This document shows positions 8,321 to 16,250 of a stretch of DNA of 64,000 bases, one piece after another. Positions within the stretch are counted from its first letter, which is position 1. Each line of letters opens with the position of its first letter. This DNA is from Hamadaea tsunoensis DSM 44101. Lineage in GTDB: Bacteria > Actinomycetota > Actinomycetes > Mycobacteriales > Micromonosporaceae. The position numbers and the translations under genes are program-made. The notes under the pieces are model-generated. The model saw nothing but the letters and a program-made list of their open reading frames with translations, had not been told where the DNA came from and did not search any database. The stretch covers positions 310,001-374,000 of the forward strand of contig NZ_AUAX01000003.1 in NCBI RefSeq assembly GCF_000428945.1. Reading direction: 5' to 3'.

Positions 8321-9115
8321 TCAGTCCAGAAGGGCGGTGCGAACCTGGTCGAACACCTGTTGATCACGTGCCGCGAGGAGTCCCATCCGGCCGTCGCCGA
8401 CAACGTATGCCGATCCGTCGAAGCGATGCATCACCCCGCCGGCCTCGGTGACGATCAATGCCCCGGCGGCGTGGTCCCACGGGTGGGCCCGCCAGAAGAG
8501 CGTGAAGTGCTGACGGCCGCGTACGACGTCGGGGTATTCCCGGGCCGCGCAGTGGTGGCCCGGCAGCGCGGCGTCGATCAGCGGGAAGCCGCCGGTGACG
8601 CGCTCGCGCAGTTCGGCGGGCATGTACCGGCTCATGACGCTGCCGCGCAGCTGATCGGTCGCGAGGGGCTCGTGCTCCAGCACCGTGCGTACGCCGTCCA
8701 GATACGTCCCGGCGCCCAGCTCGGCGAGGGCCATCGTGCCCGCGACGGGCTCGTGGATCACGGCGAGCACCGGGCTGCCCCGGCGTACCAGGGCGACCAT
8801 GATGCCGAACGGTTCCCGGCCGGCGGCGAAGTTGCCGGTGCCGTCGATCGGGTCGATGACCCACACCGGGTCGTCGCCGGCGAGCCGGTCGAGCACGCCG
8901 GGATCGGCGGCGACCGCCTCCTCGCCCACGACCTGCGCCGACGGCAGCAGCTCCAGCAGCCGGCGGGACAGCTCGACCTCGCTCGCGCGGTCGGCGACCG
9001 TCACCAGCTCGCCGGGCGCCTTCTCCTCGATGTCCCCTGCCGAGAGGGACCGGAACTTGGGCACCACGATCTCCGTGGCGACCTCCCGGACGATCTCTTC
9101 CACCTTGTCCAGCAC
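8321..9115 (-). CDS. Inositol monophosphatase family protein
   Basis: A 264-aa Mg2+/Li+-dependent phosphatase fold. Family motifs are GEEA (near 63), WVIDPIDGTGNF (near 83-94) and WDHAAGALIVTEAGG (near 205-219), which carry the metal-binding Glu and Asp residues. Possible substrates include inositol 1-phosphate and histidinol phosphate; the sequence does not separate them, and there are no his or inositol genes next door. The GTG at 9115 has AAGGAG about 11 nt upstream. The lipoprotein gene starts divergently 45 bp away. Confidence 0.85.
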   Translation of the reverse strand: MLDKVEEIVREVATEIVVPKFRSLSAGDIEEKAPGELVTVADRASEVELSRRLLELLPSAQVVGEEAVAADPGVLDRLAGDDPVWVIDPIDGTGNFAAGREPFGIMVALVRRGSPVLAVIHEPVAGTMALAELGAGTYLDGVRTVLEHEPLATDQLRGSVMSRYMPAELRERVTGGFPLIDAALPGHHCAAREYPDVVRGRQHFTLFWRAHPWDHAAGALIVTEAGGVMHRFDGSAYVVGDGRMGLLAARDQQVFDQVRTALLD

Positions 9116-9148
9116 GCTGTTCGCACTCCTTCCGGCAGCTGCGCCCCA

Positions 9149-9154
9149 TATGAT
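9149..9154 (+). promoter_or_regulatory. -10 box of a leaderless lipoprotein gene
   Basis: TATGAT, exactly 6 nt before the ATG at 9161, with no Shine-Dalgarno. The transcript should start at the start codon. Confidence 0.6.
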
Positions 9155-9160
9155 CGCAAT

Positions 9161-9505
9161 ATGGCAGCTCAGCGTCTGGCGCGGGGGGTCGCGGCGGTCG
9201 TACTCGGTCTCAGCCTCGCAGGTGGCACGCTGGCCGCCTGTTCCGGCGAGGGCGCGTCGGCGAACTGCGACAAGGCGGATAAGTCCTGCACGGTCACCTT
9301 CGATCGCAAGGCCGACACGTCCCAGATCAAGATCCTAGGCGTCACGGTCAAGCTGGTCAGCGTGGACAACGAATCCGTATCGCTCAGCGTGGGCGACCGC
9401 AACGTCACGATCGACAAGGGTTCCACCAAGACCATCGGCGACTTCAGCGTCTCGCTCGACCAGGTCACGGCCGATCAGATCGTGGTCAAGGTCGCCCGCA
9501 GCTAA
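9161..9505 (+). CDS. Small putative lipoprotein
   Basis: A 114-aa protein. The signal peptide (GVAAVVLGLSLAGGTLAACSG) ends in a lipobox LAAC, with the lipid-modified Cys near residue 26. The mature part is short, polar and probably all beta, with alternating Val/Thr stretches and a repeat-like VSVDNESVSLSVGDRNVTI. I do not recognise a named family. It is expressed leaderlessly and lies just upstream of the LCP gene (27-bp gap), so an envelope role is likely but unproven. Confidence 0.8.
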   Translation: MAAQRLARGVAAVVLGLSLAGGTLAACSGEGASANCDKADKSCTVTFDRKADTSQIKILGVTVKLVSVDNESVSLSVGDRNVTIDKGSTKTIGDFSVSLDQVTADQIVVKVARS

Positions 9506-9532
9506 CGCCGACAGGGCTCGTTAGGCCTCGTT

Positions 9533-10720
9533 GTGAGGCCAGACTCCCGACCGCCAGGTTCGAACCGCCAGCGGCCCGCGGTCCGGCGCGGGGTCACACC
9601 GGGTCGCTCTTCCCTTCCCACGGGTACGCGCAGCCGGCAGACCGCGCCGCAACGCCCGGCCGCGGAACCGCCGAAGAAGCGGGCCGCGCCGCGTTCCCGT
9701 CCACCGGTACGCCGTCGGCGGCTGACCCGGCGGCAGCGGCTGGCCCGCAGCGGCGTACTGGCGATGGCGTTGCTCGGCGTCTTCGCGCTGCTCGGCGTGG
9801 CCGCGTTCCACTTCGCCGCCAATCAGGTCCTCGACAAGGTCGACCGGGTGGCCGATCCGTTCGCCGCGATCAAGAACCGGCCGAAGCCGACCCAGGGCCT
9901 GACGATCCTGCTCGCCGGGCTCGACGACCGGTCGGCGGTGCCGCTGACCGGCAGCGGCGCGGAGAACTCGCCCGGCGGCCGCACCGACAGCATCATGCTG
10001 GTACGCCTCCCGGCCGACCGGTCCGCCGCGTACGTGGTGTCGCTGCCCCGGGATTCCTGGGTGGACATTCCCGACCACGGCCGCAACAAGCTCAACGCCG
10101 CCTTCGCGCTGGGCGGCCCGACGCTGCTGATCCGGACCGTCGAGAACCTCACGAACCTGCGCGTCGACCATCTGGCCCTGGTGGACTGGGACGGCTTCAA
10201 GGCGCTGACCGACGCCCTCGGCGGTGTCGAGATCGACTTCCCGACCGAGCTCTACGACACCGTCCACAAGATCCGGTTCCCGGCCGGCAAGCACGTGCTT
10301 GACGGCAGCAAGGCGCTCTGGTACGTGCGCCAGCGGTACGGGCTGCCGCGCGGCGACCTCGACCGCATGCAGCACCAGCAGAACTTCCTGCGGGCCCTGA
10401 TGACGAAGATCCAGCAGAGCGGCACGTTCTCGGACCCGTCGAAGATCACCGCCCTGGTACGCCTCGCCACCGACCACGTCACCGTGGACCAGAACTTCAG
10501 CAACGACGACCTGCTCGCGCTGGCCCTCGACGCGCCGAAGCTGCGGGGGAACGTGCGTTTCGTCACGGCACCCATTCAGGGGTTCGCGACCATCGCCGGG
10601 GAGAGTGTCGTGGTCCTCGACCCCGCGAAGGAGCCCGCGTTCTTCACCGCGGTCGGCACCGACCACCTGCCGGACTACCTGGCGAACAACAAGACCGACC
10701 AGCTCGGCGCCAACGCCTGA
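9533..10720 (+). CDS. LCP family protein (LytR-CpsA-Psr)
   Basis: A 395-aa membrane-anchored enzyme family that attaches glycopolymers such as arabinogalactan or teichoic acids to peptidoglycan. A basic, Pro/Arg-rich cytoplasmic N-terminus (1-75) precedes one membrane segment (about 80-103). The extracellular LCP domain shows GRTDSIMLVRL (near 144), SLPRDSWVDIP (near 165), KLNAAFALGG (near 180) and YVRQRYGLPRGDLDRMQHQQ (near 265), with the conserved Arg and Asp residues of the pyrophosphate site. Start GTG 9533 has no good ribosome site; a start nearer the membrane segment is possible. Confidence 0.87.
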   Translation: MRPDSRPPGSNRQRPAVRRGVTPGRSSLPTGTRSRQTAPQRPAAEPPKKRAAPRSRPPVRRRRLTRRQRLARSGVLAMALLGVFALLGVAAFHFAANQVLDKVDRVADPFAAIKNRPKPTQGLTILLAGLDDRSAVPLTGSGAENSPGGRTDSIMLVRLPADRSAAYVVSLPRDSWVDIPDHGRNKLNAAFALGGPTLLIRTVENLTNLRVDHLALVDWDGFKALTDALGGVEIDFPTELYDTVHKIRFPAGKHVLDGSKALWYVRQRYGLPRGDLDRMQHQQNFLRALMTKIQQSGTFSDPSKITALVRLATDHVTVDQNFSNDDLLALALDAPKLRGNVRFVTAPIQGFATIAGESVVVLDPAKEPAFFTAVGTDHLPDYLANNKTDQLGANA

Positions 10721-10891
10721 GCCGGGCTGGTCACGCAAAGTTATCGGTGGCGAACATGAATTCGGGCGGCGTGGCGGGTGTGCGACCGGTGCGCCCACCG
10801 CGTACCGTGTCCAAGGTAGCTTCGGCGCATTCCCCCGCCGGACATCCGCCGATGAACTTTCCACGGCCCGCTCAGCGACGGGAGGCAAGCG

Positions 10892-11905
10892 ATGCGGCCA
10901 GTGCGTTTCGTCGCCCTCTCCGAGGACGGTCAGGCTCTCGTCCTCGCCGATGAGGTCGGCCGCCTGTTGGCGCTGCCCATCGACGACCGGGTCTCGTCGG
11001 CCCTGCAGCCGTCCTCGCCGGACGGCCAGACCGCGACCCTGACCGTCCCGGCCGGACAGATGGACGGCTACGCGGCACTGTCCCCACGCGACATCCAGGC
11101 GCGCATCCGGGGCGGCGAGAGCGCCGACGACGTGGCCCGGGTCGCGGGCGTGCCGGTCGACCGCGTCCTGCGGTACGCCGGACCGGTGCTGCAGGAGCGG
11201 GCCATGCTCGCCCAGCACGCCCGGCGTACGCGGCTGAAGACCGCCGACCGCGGCACCAACGGTTCGCTGGCCGAGATCGTGGACGCCCGCCTCGCCCAGC
11301 ACGGGATCGACTCGGAGAAGATCTCGTGGGACGCGTACCGCCGCGAGGACGGCACGTGGCGGGTGATCGCGACGTGGCCGAGCGGCAAGGCCACCGCGCA
11401 GGCGATCTGGGAGCTGGACAAGACGCGGCAGTCGGTGACGCCGCACGACGACATGGCGCAGTACCTGTGCGCCGACCGGACCAGCGGGGCCGCCGAGACC
11501 GTGCCGAGCCGGGGCGAGACCTCGCGCGGCGGTCACGGCCTGCCGGCGGTGACCGGTGACCAGCGGCGGCCGAGCCGCGACCCGATCCGGGCCGGCCGGG
11601 ACGCCCTGGTGTCCGCGCTGGACCGCCCGCTCGGCGGTCGCGGCCTGGACACCCCGGGCGAGACGCCGCGCCGCGCGGTCGCCGTGGCCGGTGGCGCCGC
11701 GTCGCTGATCGGCGGCCAGGGCACGGCGTTCGACGACGAGTCGGATGCGCCGAAGGAGGTTCCGGCGGTTCCGTCGCTGGCCGTGCTGCGCCCCCGCCGG
11801 GCGTCGGCGGCCGCGGAGGGCACCACCGAGAAGCCGCGCAAGCGCCTGCCGAGCTGGGACGACGTGCTCTTCGGTGGAGCGCCGGCGGCCCGCGAGAGCT
11901 CCTGA
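10892..11905 (+). CDS. sepH: Septation protein SepH
   Basis: A 337-aa cytoplasmic protein beginning MRPVRFVALSEDGQALVLAD, the hallmark of SepH (DUF3071). SepH is an FtsZ-binding factor that promotes filament assembly in Streptomyces and mycobacteria. After the N-terminal strand region comes a helix-turn-helix-like segment (SPRDIQARIRGGESADDVA, about 65-83) and a conserved PVDRVLRYAGPVLQERA. The C-terminal half is disordered and charged and ends in KRLPSWDDVLFG, a conserved tail. GGGAGG lies 7 nt before the ATG. The 171-bp gap upstream probably holds its own promoter. Confidence 0.92.
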   Translation: MRPVRFVALSEDGQALVLADEVGRLLALPIDDRVSSALQPSSPDGQTATLTVPAGQMDGYAALSPRDIQARIRGGESADDVARVAGVPVDRVLRYAGPVLQERAMLAQHARRTRLKTADRGTNGSLAEIVDARLAQHGIDSEKISWDAYRREDGTWRVIATWPSGKATAQAIWELDKTRQSVTPHDDMAQYLCADRTSGAAETVPSRGETSRGGHGLPAVTGDQRRPSRDPIRAGRDALVSALDRPLGGRGLDTPGETPRRAVAVAGGAASLIGGQGTAFDDESDAPKEVPAVPSLAVLRPRRASAAAEGTTEKPRKRLPSWDDVLFGGAPAARESS

Positions 11906-11947
11906 CACCCTGCCGAACGTGCTCGGCGCCGAGATAGTGTCCGACGC

Positions 11948-12934
11948 ATGGAGTACACGAACCTCGGCCGTACCGGCCTGAAGGTCAGCCGCCTCTGCCT
12001 CGGCACGATGAACTTCGGTCCCAAGACCACGGAGCCCGACAGCTTCGCGATCATGGACCGCGCGCTGGAGCACGGCATCAACTTCTTCGACACCGCGAAC
12101 GTCTACGGCTGGAAGATCGGCGAGGGCATCACCGAGCAGATCATCGGCCGCTGGTTCGAGCAGGGCGGCGGCCGTCGCGACAAGGTCGTCCTGGCCACCA
12201 AGGTCTACGGCAAGATGTCCGAGTGGCCCAACGGCCAGGGGCTCTCGGCCCGCAACATCATCAGGGCGGCCGACGATTCGCTGCGCCGCCTCAAGACGGA
12301 CTACATCGACCTCTACCAGATGCACCACGTCGACCGCTCGACGCCGTGGGAGGAGATCTGGCAGGCCATGTCCACCTTGGTTGACCAGGGCAAGGTGCTC
12401 TACGTCGGCTCGTCCAACTTCGCCGGCTGGCACCTCGCCCAGGCGCAGGCGGCCGCCGAGAAGCGCAACTTCCTCGGCCTGGTGTCCGAGCAGTCGATCT
12501 ACAACCTGCTCACCCGGCACGTCGAGCTGGACGTACTCCCAGCCGCCCAGCACTACGGGATCGGCATCATCCCGTGGTCGCCGCTGCACGGCGGGGCGCT
12601 CTCGGGCATCCTGCGCAAGCAGGCCGCCGGCGACGCCGTACGCGCGCTCGAAGGCCGGTCGCAGGAGATCATCGAGCAGCAGCGGCCGACCCTGGAGGCG
12701 TACGAGAAGCTGGCCGACCAGCTCGACGTCGACCCGGCCAACCTGGCACTGGGCTGGCTGCTGTCCCGGCCCGGCGTGACCGCTCCGATCATCGGCCCGC
12801 GTACGCAGGCCCAGCTCGACGCGGCGCTCGGAGCCCTGGACGTCCAGCTGGACGACGAGACCCTCGCCAAGCTCGACGAGCTCTTCCCGCCGGTGGGCAA
12901 CGGCGGCCCCGGTCCGGAGGCGTGGGCCTGGTGA
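11948..12934 (+). CDS. Aldo/keto reductase
   Basis: A 328-aa NADPH-dependent oxidoreductase of the AKR superfamily. The catalytic tetrad is visible as DTANVYG (Asp and Tyr, near 49-55), ATKVYGKM (Lys near 82) and DLYQMHHVD (His near 117). The C-terminal GVTAPIIGPRTQAQLDAALGAL is the family's cofactor-binding end. It resembles the YghZ/potassium-channel-beta subgroup that reduces small aldehydes; the natural substrate is unknown. A TAGTGT -10 box ends 7 nt before the ATG, so the message is probably leaderless. The gene ends before a strong terminator shared with thpR. Confidence 0.9.
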   Translation: MEYTNLGRTGLKVSRLCLGTMNFGPKTTEPDSFAIMDRALEHGINFFDTANVYGWKIGEGITEQIIGRWFEQGGGRRDKVVLATKVYGKMSEWPNGQGLSARNIIRAADDSLRRLKTDYIDLYQMHHVDRSTPWEEIWQAMSTLVDQGKVLYVGSSNFAGWHLAQAQAAAEKRNFLGLVSEQSIYNLLTRHVELDVLPAAQHYGIGIIPWSPLHGGALSGILRKQAAGDAVRALEGRSQEIIEQQRPTLEAYEKLADQLDVDPANLALGWLLSRPGVTAPIIGPRTQAQLDAALGALDVQLDDETLAKLDELFPPVGNGGPGPEAWAW

Positions 12935-12942
12935 ATCACCGC

Positions 12943-12980
12943 GAACGCCGGCCCCCTGCCACGGCTCGGGGCCGGCGTTC
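12943..12980. terminator. Bidirectional terminator hairpin between aldo/keto reductase and thpR
   Basis: GAACGCCGGCCCC (12943-12955) and GGGGCCGGCGTTC (12968-12980) form a perfect 13-bp stem with a 12-nt loop, between two convergent genes. There is no long U-tract, as is common in actinobacteria. Confidence 0.8.
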
Positions 12981-12983
12981 CGG

Positions 12984-13565
12984 CTATCGCAGCGGCCAGC
13001 TCCGCAGGCGTTCGTAGATCTTGTCCTCGCCCAGGTGGCTGCGGACGAGGACCAGCTCGTCGACGGTCCAGCGCGGGCCCGCGTATTGATGCAGGTCGGC
13101 GAGGTCGGCGGCGACCTCGTCCTCGCTGAGACGGTCGCCGCAGCGGGCGAGGGTCAGGTGCGGCCGGAACGGGCGGCCGGTCGCGGGCAGCCCCGCTCCG
13201 CGCAGTGAGCGGTCGACCTTGCTCACGAGGTCGGTCAGCGAACCCATGTCACCGTGCAGGCCGGCCCAGAGAATCGTGGTCTCGCCGCTGTTGAACCGGC
13301 CACCGTCGGCGACCTGCAGCGGCAGCAGACCGGTGTGGTCGGCGGGCCAGGCCGCCGCGACCTTGCCGAGCGCTGCCTCGACCTCGTCGAGCCGGGCCTC
13401 GTCGAGCTCGCCGAGGAAGGCCAGTGTCACATGCCAGCGGACCGGGTCGTCGAGGCCGACGTCCCGGCCGGCGGCGGTCGCCTGGCCCACGTTCAGCGTC
13501 TCGACCCGGGCCTGGAGATCGGCGACGGCCGACGCCGGCGGGAAGAGCGCGACGAAGAGCCTCAC
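12984..13565 (-). CDS. thpR: RNA 2',3'-cyclic phosphodiesterase (2'-5' RNA ligase-like)
   Basis: A 193-aa two-histidine phosphoesterase. It begins MRLFVALFPP and carries the paired HxTx motifs HVTLAFLGE (near 49) and HLTLARCGD (near 136), which are the catalytic histidines. It hydrolyses 2',3'-cyclic phosphate ends of RNA; the physiological role is uncertain. Its GTG start overlaps the stop of the upstream gene (GTGA), so the two are translationally coupled. Confidence 0.9.
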   Translation of the reverse strand: MRLFVALFPPASAVADLQARVETLNVGQATAAGRDVGLDDPVRWHVTLAFLGELDEARLDEVEAALGKVAAAWPADHTGLLPLQVADGGRFNSGETTILWAGLHGDMGSLTDLVSKVDRSLRGAGLPATGRPFRPHLTLARCGDRLSEDEVAADLADLHQYAGPRWTVDELVLVRSHLGEDKIYERLRSWPLR

Positions 13566-14200
13566 CGGAGCCGCACCCCGGCCGCGATCAGCTCACCCTC
13601 CACCCGGACACGCTCGATCGCCCGATCCATGCCTTCCAACACCTCCAGATGCTCGGCGATGCCGAGAGCCCGGCACGCCTCATGCAGCTTGTGGTCGTAC
13701 GCGCGCTCGACGGCGGAGTGCCACAGCTCGTTGCGCTGCCCGATGCCGAGCCGGTCGGCGCTCAGCCGGCGCAGGTCGGCCGCGATGCGTTCGAACGGCG
13801 GATGCCCGGGCTCGGTGATCGGCTCGGCCGGCGCGACCGTGGTGGCGGTGTCGCTCAGGCGCGCCGTGATGTTGGCCCAGACCGCCGCCGGAATGGCCAG
13901 CCAGCCGTGAGTCGCCTCCTCGGCCGGCGGCGCGGCCGAGGCCGGGCCGCCCACCGCGAGCAGGCTGCTGACCGGCGCGAACAGGTTCGTGACGGGCGCG
14001 AGGAACGGGCGGGGCGGAGTCAGCGAGCGCTCCATCTGGTGCAGGATGCGCTGCTCGACCCAGCGTTCGCGGCGGCGCCGCACGGCGCGGCGGACCGAGG
14101 TGATCAGCTCGTCCGCGCAGATCACGGCGGCGATGGCGCACGGCAGGGTGACCAGCGCGATCAGCGCCGCGGCCAGCTCCAGCGCCTTCACCACCGCCAT
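13562..14200 (-). CDS. Hypothetical membrane-anchored protein
   Basis: A 212-aa protein with a hydrophobic N-terminal segment (about 5-30, LELAAALIALVTLPCAIAAV). Basic RRAVRRRRERW follows (about 40), then a helical, Ala-rich remainder. I recognise no family. The ATG at 14200 is chosen because a TAACCT box lies 8 nt upstream; GTG 14224 is an in-frame alternative. It is coupled to thpR by a GTGA overlap, so it may be co-regulated with that RNA phosphodiesterase; nothing in the sequence suggests a reaction. Confidence 0.7.
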   Translation of the reverse strand: MAVVKALELAAALIALVTLPCAIAAVICADELITSVRRAVRRRRERWVEQRILHQMERSLTPPRPFLAPVTNLFAPVSSLLAVGGPASAAPPAEEATHGWLAIPAAVWANITARLSDTATTVAPAEPITEPGHPPFERIAADLRRLSADRLGIGQRNELWHSAVERAYDHKLHEACRALGIAEHLEVLEGMDRAIERVRVEGELIAAGVRLR

Positions 14201-14374
14201 ACCCCCGAAGGTTAGTCGTCGCACTGAGTGATCGCCACGAATTTCCGGCCGGTGGACGGGTCGGTCACGCGCGGGCGGTCCTACTGCCGGCGACCGCTGA
14301 TCTGTCGGAGATTACTCGTGGAGACGGTCTCCGCATCGTCTGATGTAGAGACTGTCGCACATCCGTCCGACATT

Positions 14375-15637
14375 TCAGCCACGCACGGCCGAGACGGTCA
14401 GCCGGGGCACCGGCCGGACCTGGAATTCCAGCCGCTCACCCGCACTGCGCAGCTGCCACGTGAGGGCCAGCAGCGCGGTGACCAGCGAGAGGGCCCCGCC
14501 GAGCCAGATCGACACGCCGGCGCCGAAGCGCTGGGCGACCCAGCCGACGACCGGTGACGAGAGCGGCGTCGTGCCGAGGAAGACGAGCACGTAGATGGCC
14601 ATGACCCGGCCCCGGTACGCCGCCTCGGTGCCGAGCTGCACCCGCTGGTTGGCCGACTGGGCGAAGAAGACCATGAAGAACCCGGTCGGGACGAGCGCCA
14701 CGATCACCATCCAGTACGCCGGAAGCACCCCGACCAGCACCGAGAAGGCGCTGAACGCGACGGACGCGAGCAGCATCAGGTAGACCGACGGCCGCCCCTT
14801 GCGGAACGAGCCGGCCAGGGCACCGCCGAGCGCGCCCACCGCCAGGGCCGTGGTGAAGAGCCCGAACGTGGCCGCGCCGGTGTTGAAGACGTTCTTGGCC
14901 AGGGCCGCCAGGGTCAGCTGGAAGTTGAAGCTGAGCATCCCGATGACGCCGATGAGCAGCACCGGCAGCCGGAGGTCGGCGCGGCGCCACACGTACTTCA
15001 GGCCGTCGAGGATGGCCGCGTCGTCCCGCTCGTCGCGCGGCAGCAGGTCCTTGCGGAACAGCTCCGCCGGGCGCATCCGGGCCACACTGGCCAGCGGCGA
15101 CAGTGAGCTCACCGCCGCGATGAGGAAGACCGGACCGGTGCCCATCGCCGCGATGGCCAGACCGGCCAGGGCCGGCCCGATGATCCGCGCGGAGTTGAAG
15201 GTCGCGGCCGACAGCGAGAGCGCGTTGGGCAGCAGCGGCGTACCGACGAGCTCGGAGACGAACGCCTGGCGTACGGGGGTCTCGATGGCCTGGGCGGTGC
15301 CGAGGAACAGGGCGAACACGTAGATGTGCCACAGCTGGACCCCGCCGCTGAGGACCAGCACCGAGAAGGTCAGCGCGCTGACCGACCAGAAGGTGTTGGC
15401 GACCAGCAGCAGTACGCGCTTGTCATAGCGGTCCGCGAGGCGCCCGCCCGGCAGCGTCAGCAGCGCCGCGGGGATGAACTGGAGGGCGGTCACGATGCCG
15501 AGCGCCGTCGCGTTGTTGTCGGACAGGTGAAGCACCAGCCAGTCCTGCGCGACGAACATCATCCACGAGCCGATCAGCTTGATCAGCTGCCCGGAGGCGA
15601 ACAGACGATAGTTGCGCACGGATAAGGACTGGAACAT
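14375..15637 (-). CDS. MFS transporter downstream of a MarR regulator
   Basis: A 420-aa exporter of the DHA3-like group. It begins MFQSLSVRNYRLFASGQLI and has about 12 hydrophobic segments and the loop 2-3 signature GGRLADRYDKR (near 67-77). Likely a drug or toxic-metabolite efflux pump, given its MarR neighbour. Two starts are possible, GTG 15646 and ATG 15637; neither has a Shine-Dalgarno, and a run of seven U residues from an apparent terminator lies directly in front. Expression may therefore be controlled by attenuation as well as by the MarR protein encoded 90 bp upstream in the same direction. Confidence 0.85.
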   Translation of the reverse strand: MFQSLSVRNYRLFASGQLIKLIGSWMMFVAQDWLVLHLSDNNATALGIVTALQFIPAALLTLPGGRLADRYDKRVLLLVANTFWSVSALTFSVLVLSGGVQLWHIYVFALFLGTAQAIETPVRQAFVSELVGTPLLPNALSLSAATFNSARIIGPALAGLAIAAMGTGPVFLIAAVSSLSPLASVARMRPAELFRKDLLPRDERDDAAILDGLKYVWRRADLRLPVLLIGVIGMLSFNFQLTLAALAKNVFNTGAATFGLFTTALAVGALGGALAGSFRKGRPSVYLMLLASVAFSAFSVLVGVLPAYWMVIVALVPTGFFMVFFAQSANQRVQLGTEAAYRGRVMAIYVLVFLGTTPLSSPVVGWVAQRFGAGVSIWLGGALSLVTALLALTWQLRSAGERLEFQVRPVPRLTVSAVRG

Positions 15638-15646
15638 GGTTTTCAC

Positions 15647-15725
15647 AAAAAAACGCCGCCCTTCGCGTAGCCAACATCCACGTTGGACGGAGGGCGGGCG
15701 GCCGCTCGCCCGGAGGCGAGCGGCC
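15647..15725 (-). promoter_or_regulatory. Putative transcription attenuator between marR-type gene and MFS gene
   Basis: On the minus strand a perfect 11-bp hairpin (15700-15710 with 15715-15725, 4-nt loop) follows the MarR stop. A second structure then pairs 15655-15661 with 15696-15702, with an inner CCAAC/GTTGG stem (15671-15675, 15682-15686), and is followed at once by U7 (15647-15653). The two structures share bases 15700-15702, so they compete slightly. The U-tract ends at the MFS start region. This has the shape of a terminator/attenuator. Confidence 0.6.
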
Positions 15726-15728
15726 CAC

Positions 15729-16157
15729 TCAGTTCCGCGCCAGTCTCGACAGCACCTCGGCGGCGCGCGTGAGCACGTCGCGTTCGTCCGGGGTCAGCTC
15801 CGCCAGCCGACCGGCGAGCCACTCATCGCGGACTCGCTGGTACTGGCGGAAGATCTCGCGTCCCCGCTCGGTCGCCGACAGGATCACCTGCCGGCCGTCG
15901 GTGGGGTGCGGGGTGCGTTGCACCAGGCCGCGGTCCTCCAGCTTCGCCACGATCTTGGTCATCGTGGGCGGCTGGACACGCTCGGCGTCGGCCAGTTCGC
16001 GCGGCGTGAGGGCGCCGGCGAGTTCCAGACTGGTCAGGGCACTGAGCTGGGTCACGGTCAGATCGCCTACCGGCCGGGCCTGTCGGACCCGGCGGTTGAG
16101 CCGCGTGATGGCATCGCGTAGCGCCACAGCGAGCTGCGTCGCGGGCTCCGTCACCAT
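15729..16157 (-). CDS. MarR family transcriptional regulator
   Basis: A 142-aa winged helix-turn-helix regulator: LTVTQLSALTSLELAGALTP near 35, recognition region VQPPTMTKIVAKLEDRGLVQR near 64, wing with DGRQVILSATERGREIF near 91. MarR proteins are dimers that usually repress efflux genes and release DNA when bound to small phenolic or drug ligands. The ATG at 16157 has GGAG 7 nt upstream; a GTG five codons earlier is possible. It probably controls itself and the MFS gene downstream. The inverted repeat at 16178-16190 is the obvious autoregulatory site. Confidence 0.9.
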   Translation of the reverse strand: MVTEPATQLAVALRDAITRLNRRVRQARPVGDLTVTQLSALTSLELAGALTPRELADAERVQPPTMTKIVAKLEDRGLVQRTPHPTDGRQVILSATERGREIFRQYQRVRDEWLAGRLAELTPDERDVLTRAAEVLSRLARN

Positions 16158-16177
16158 CGGCCACTCCGTCACGATAC

Positions 16178-16190
16178 TTAGGCTAGCTAA
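16178..16190. promoter_or_regulatory. Probable MarR operator upstream of the marR-type gene
   Basis: TTAGGCTAGCTAA is a near palindrome, with a further GGCTAA half site at 16197-16202 in the same short AT-richer stretch. It lies just upstream of the regulator's start, where the promoter must be. Confidence 0.5.
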
Positions 16191-16250
16191 TGAGCCTGGC
16201 TAACGATATGGGATTTGGGGAAGATCACACCCCACTGATCAGGGAGCGTC

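Noticed and set aside
9521-12589. Long minus-strand open frame across LCP, sepH and aldo/keto reductase
   Set aside because: Shadow of three well-supported plus-strand genes; no protein motifs.
15423-15728. A separate 101-aa protein overlapping the MFS start
   Set aside because: Most of it is out of frame inside the MFS gene with shadow-like composition; only its first part is considered, as a possible leader reading frame in the attenuator.
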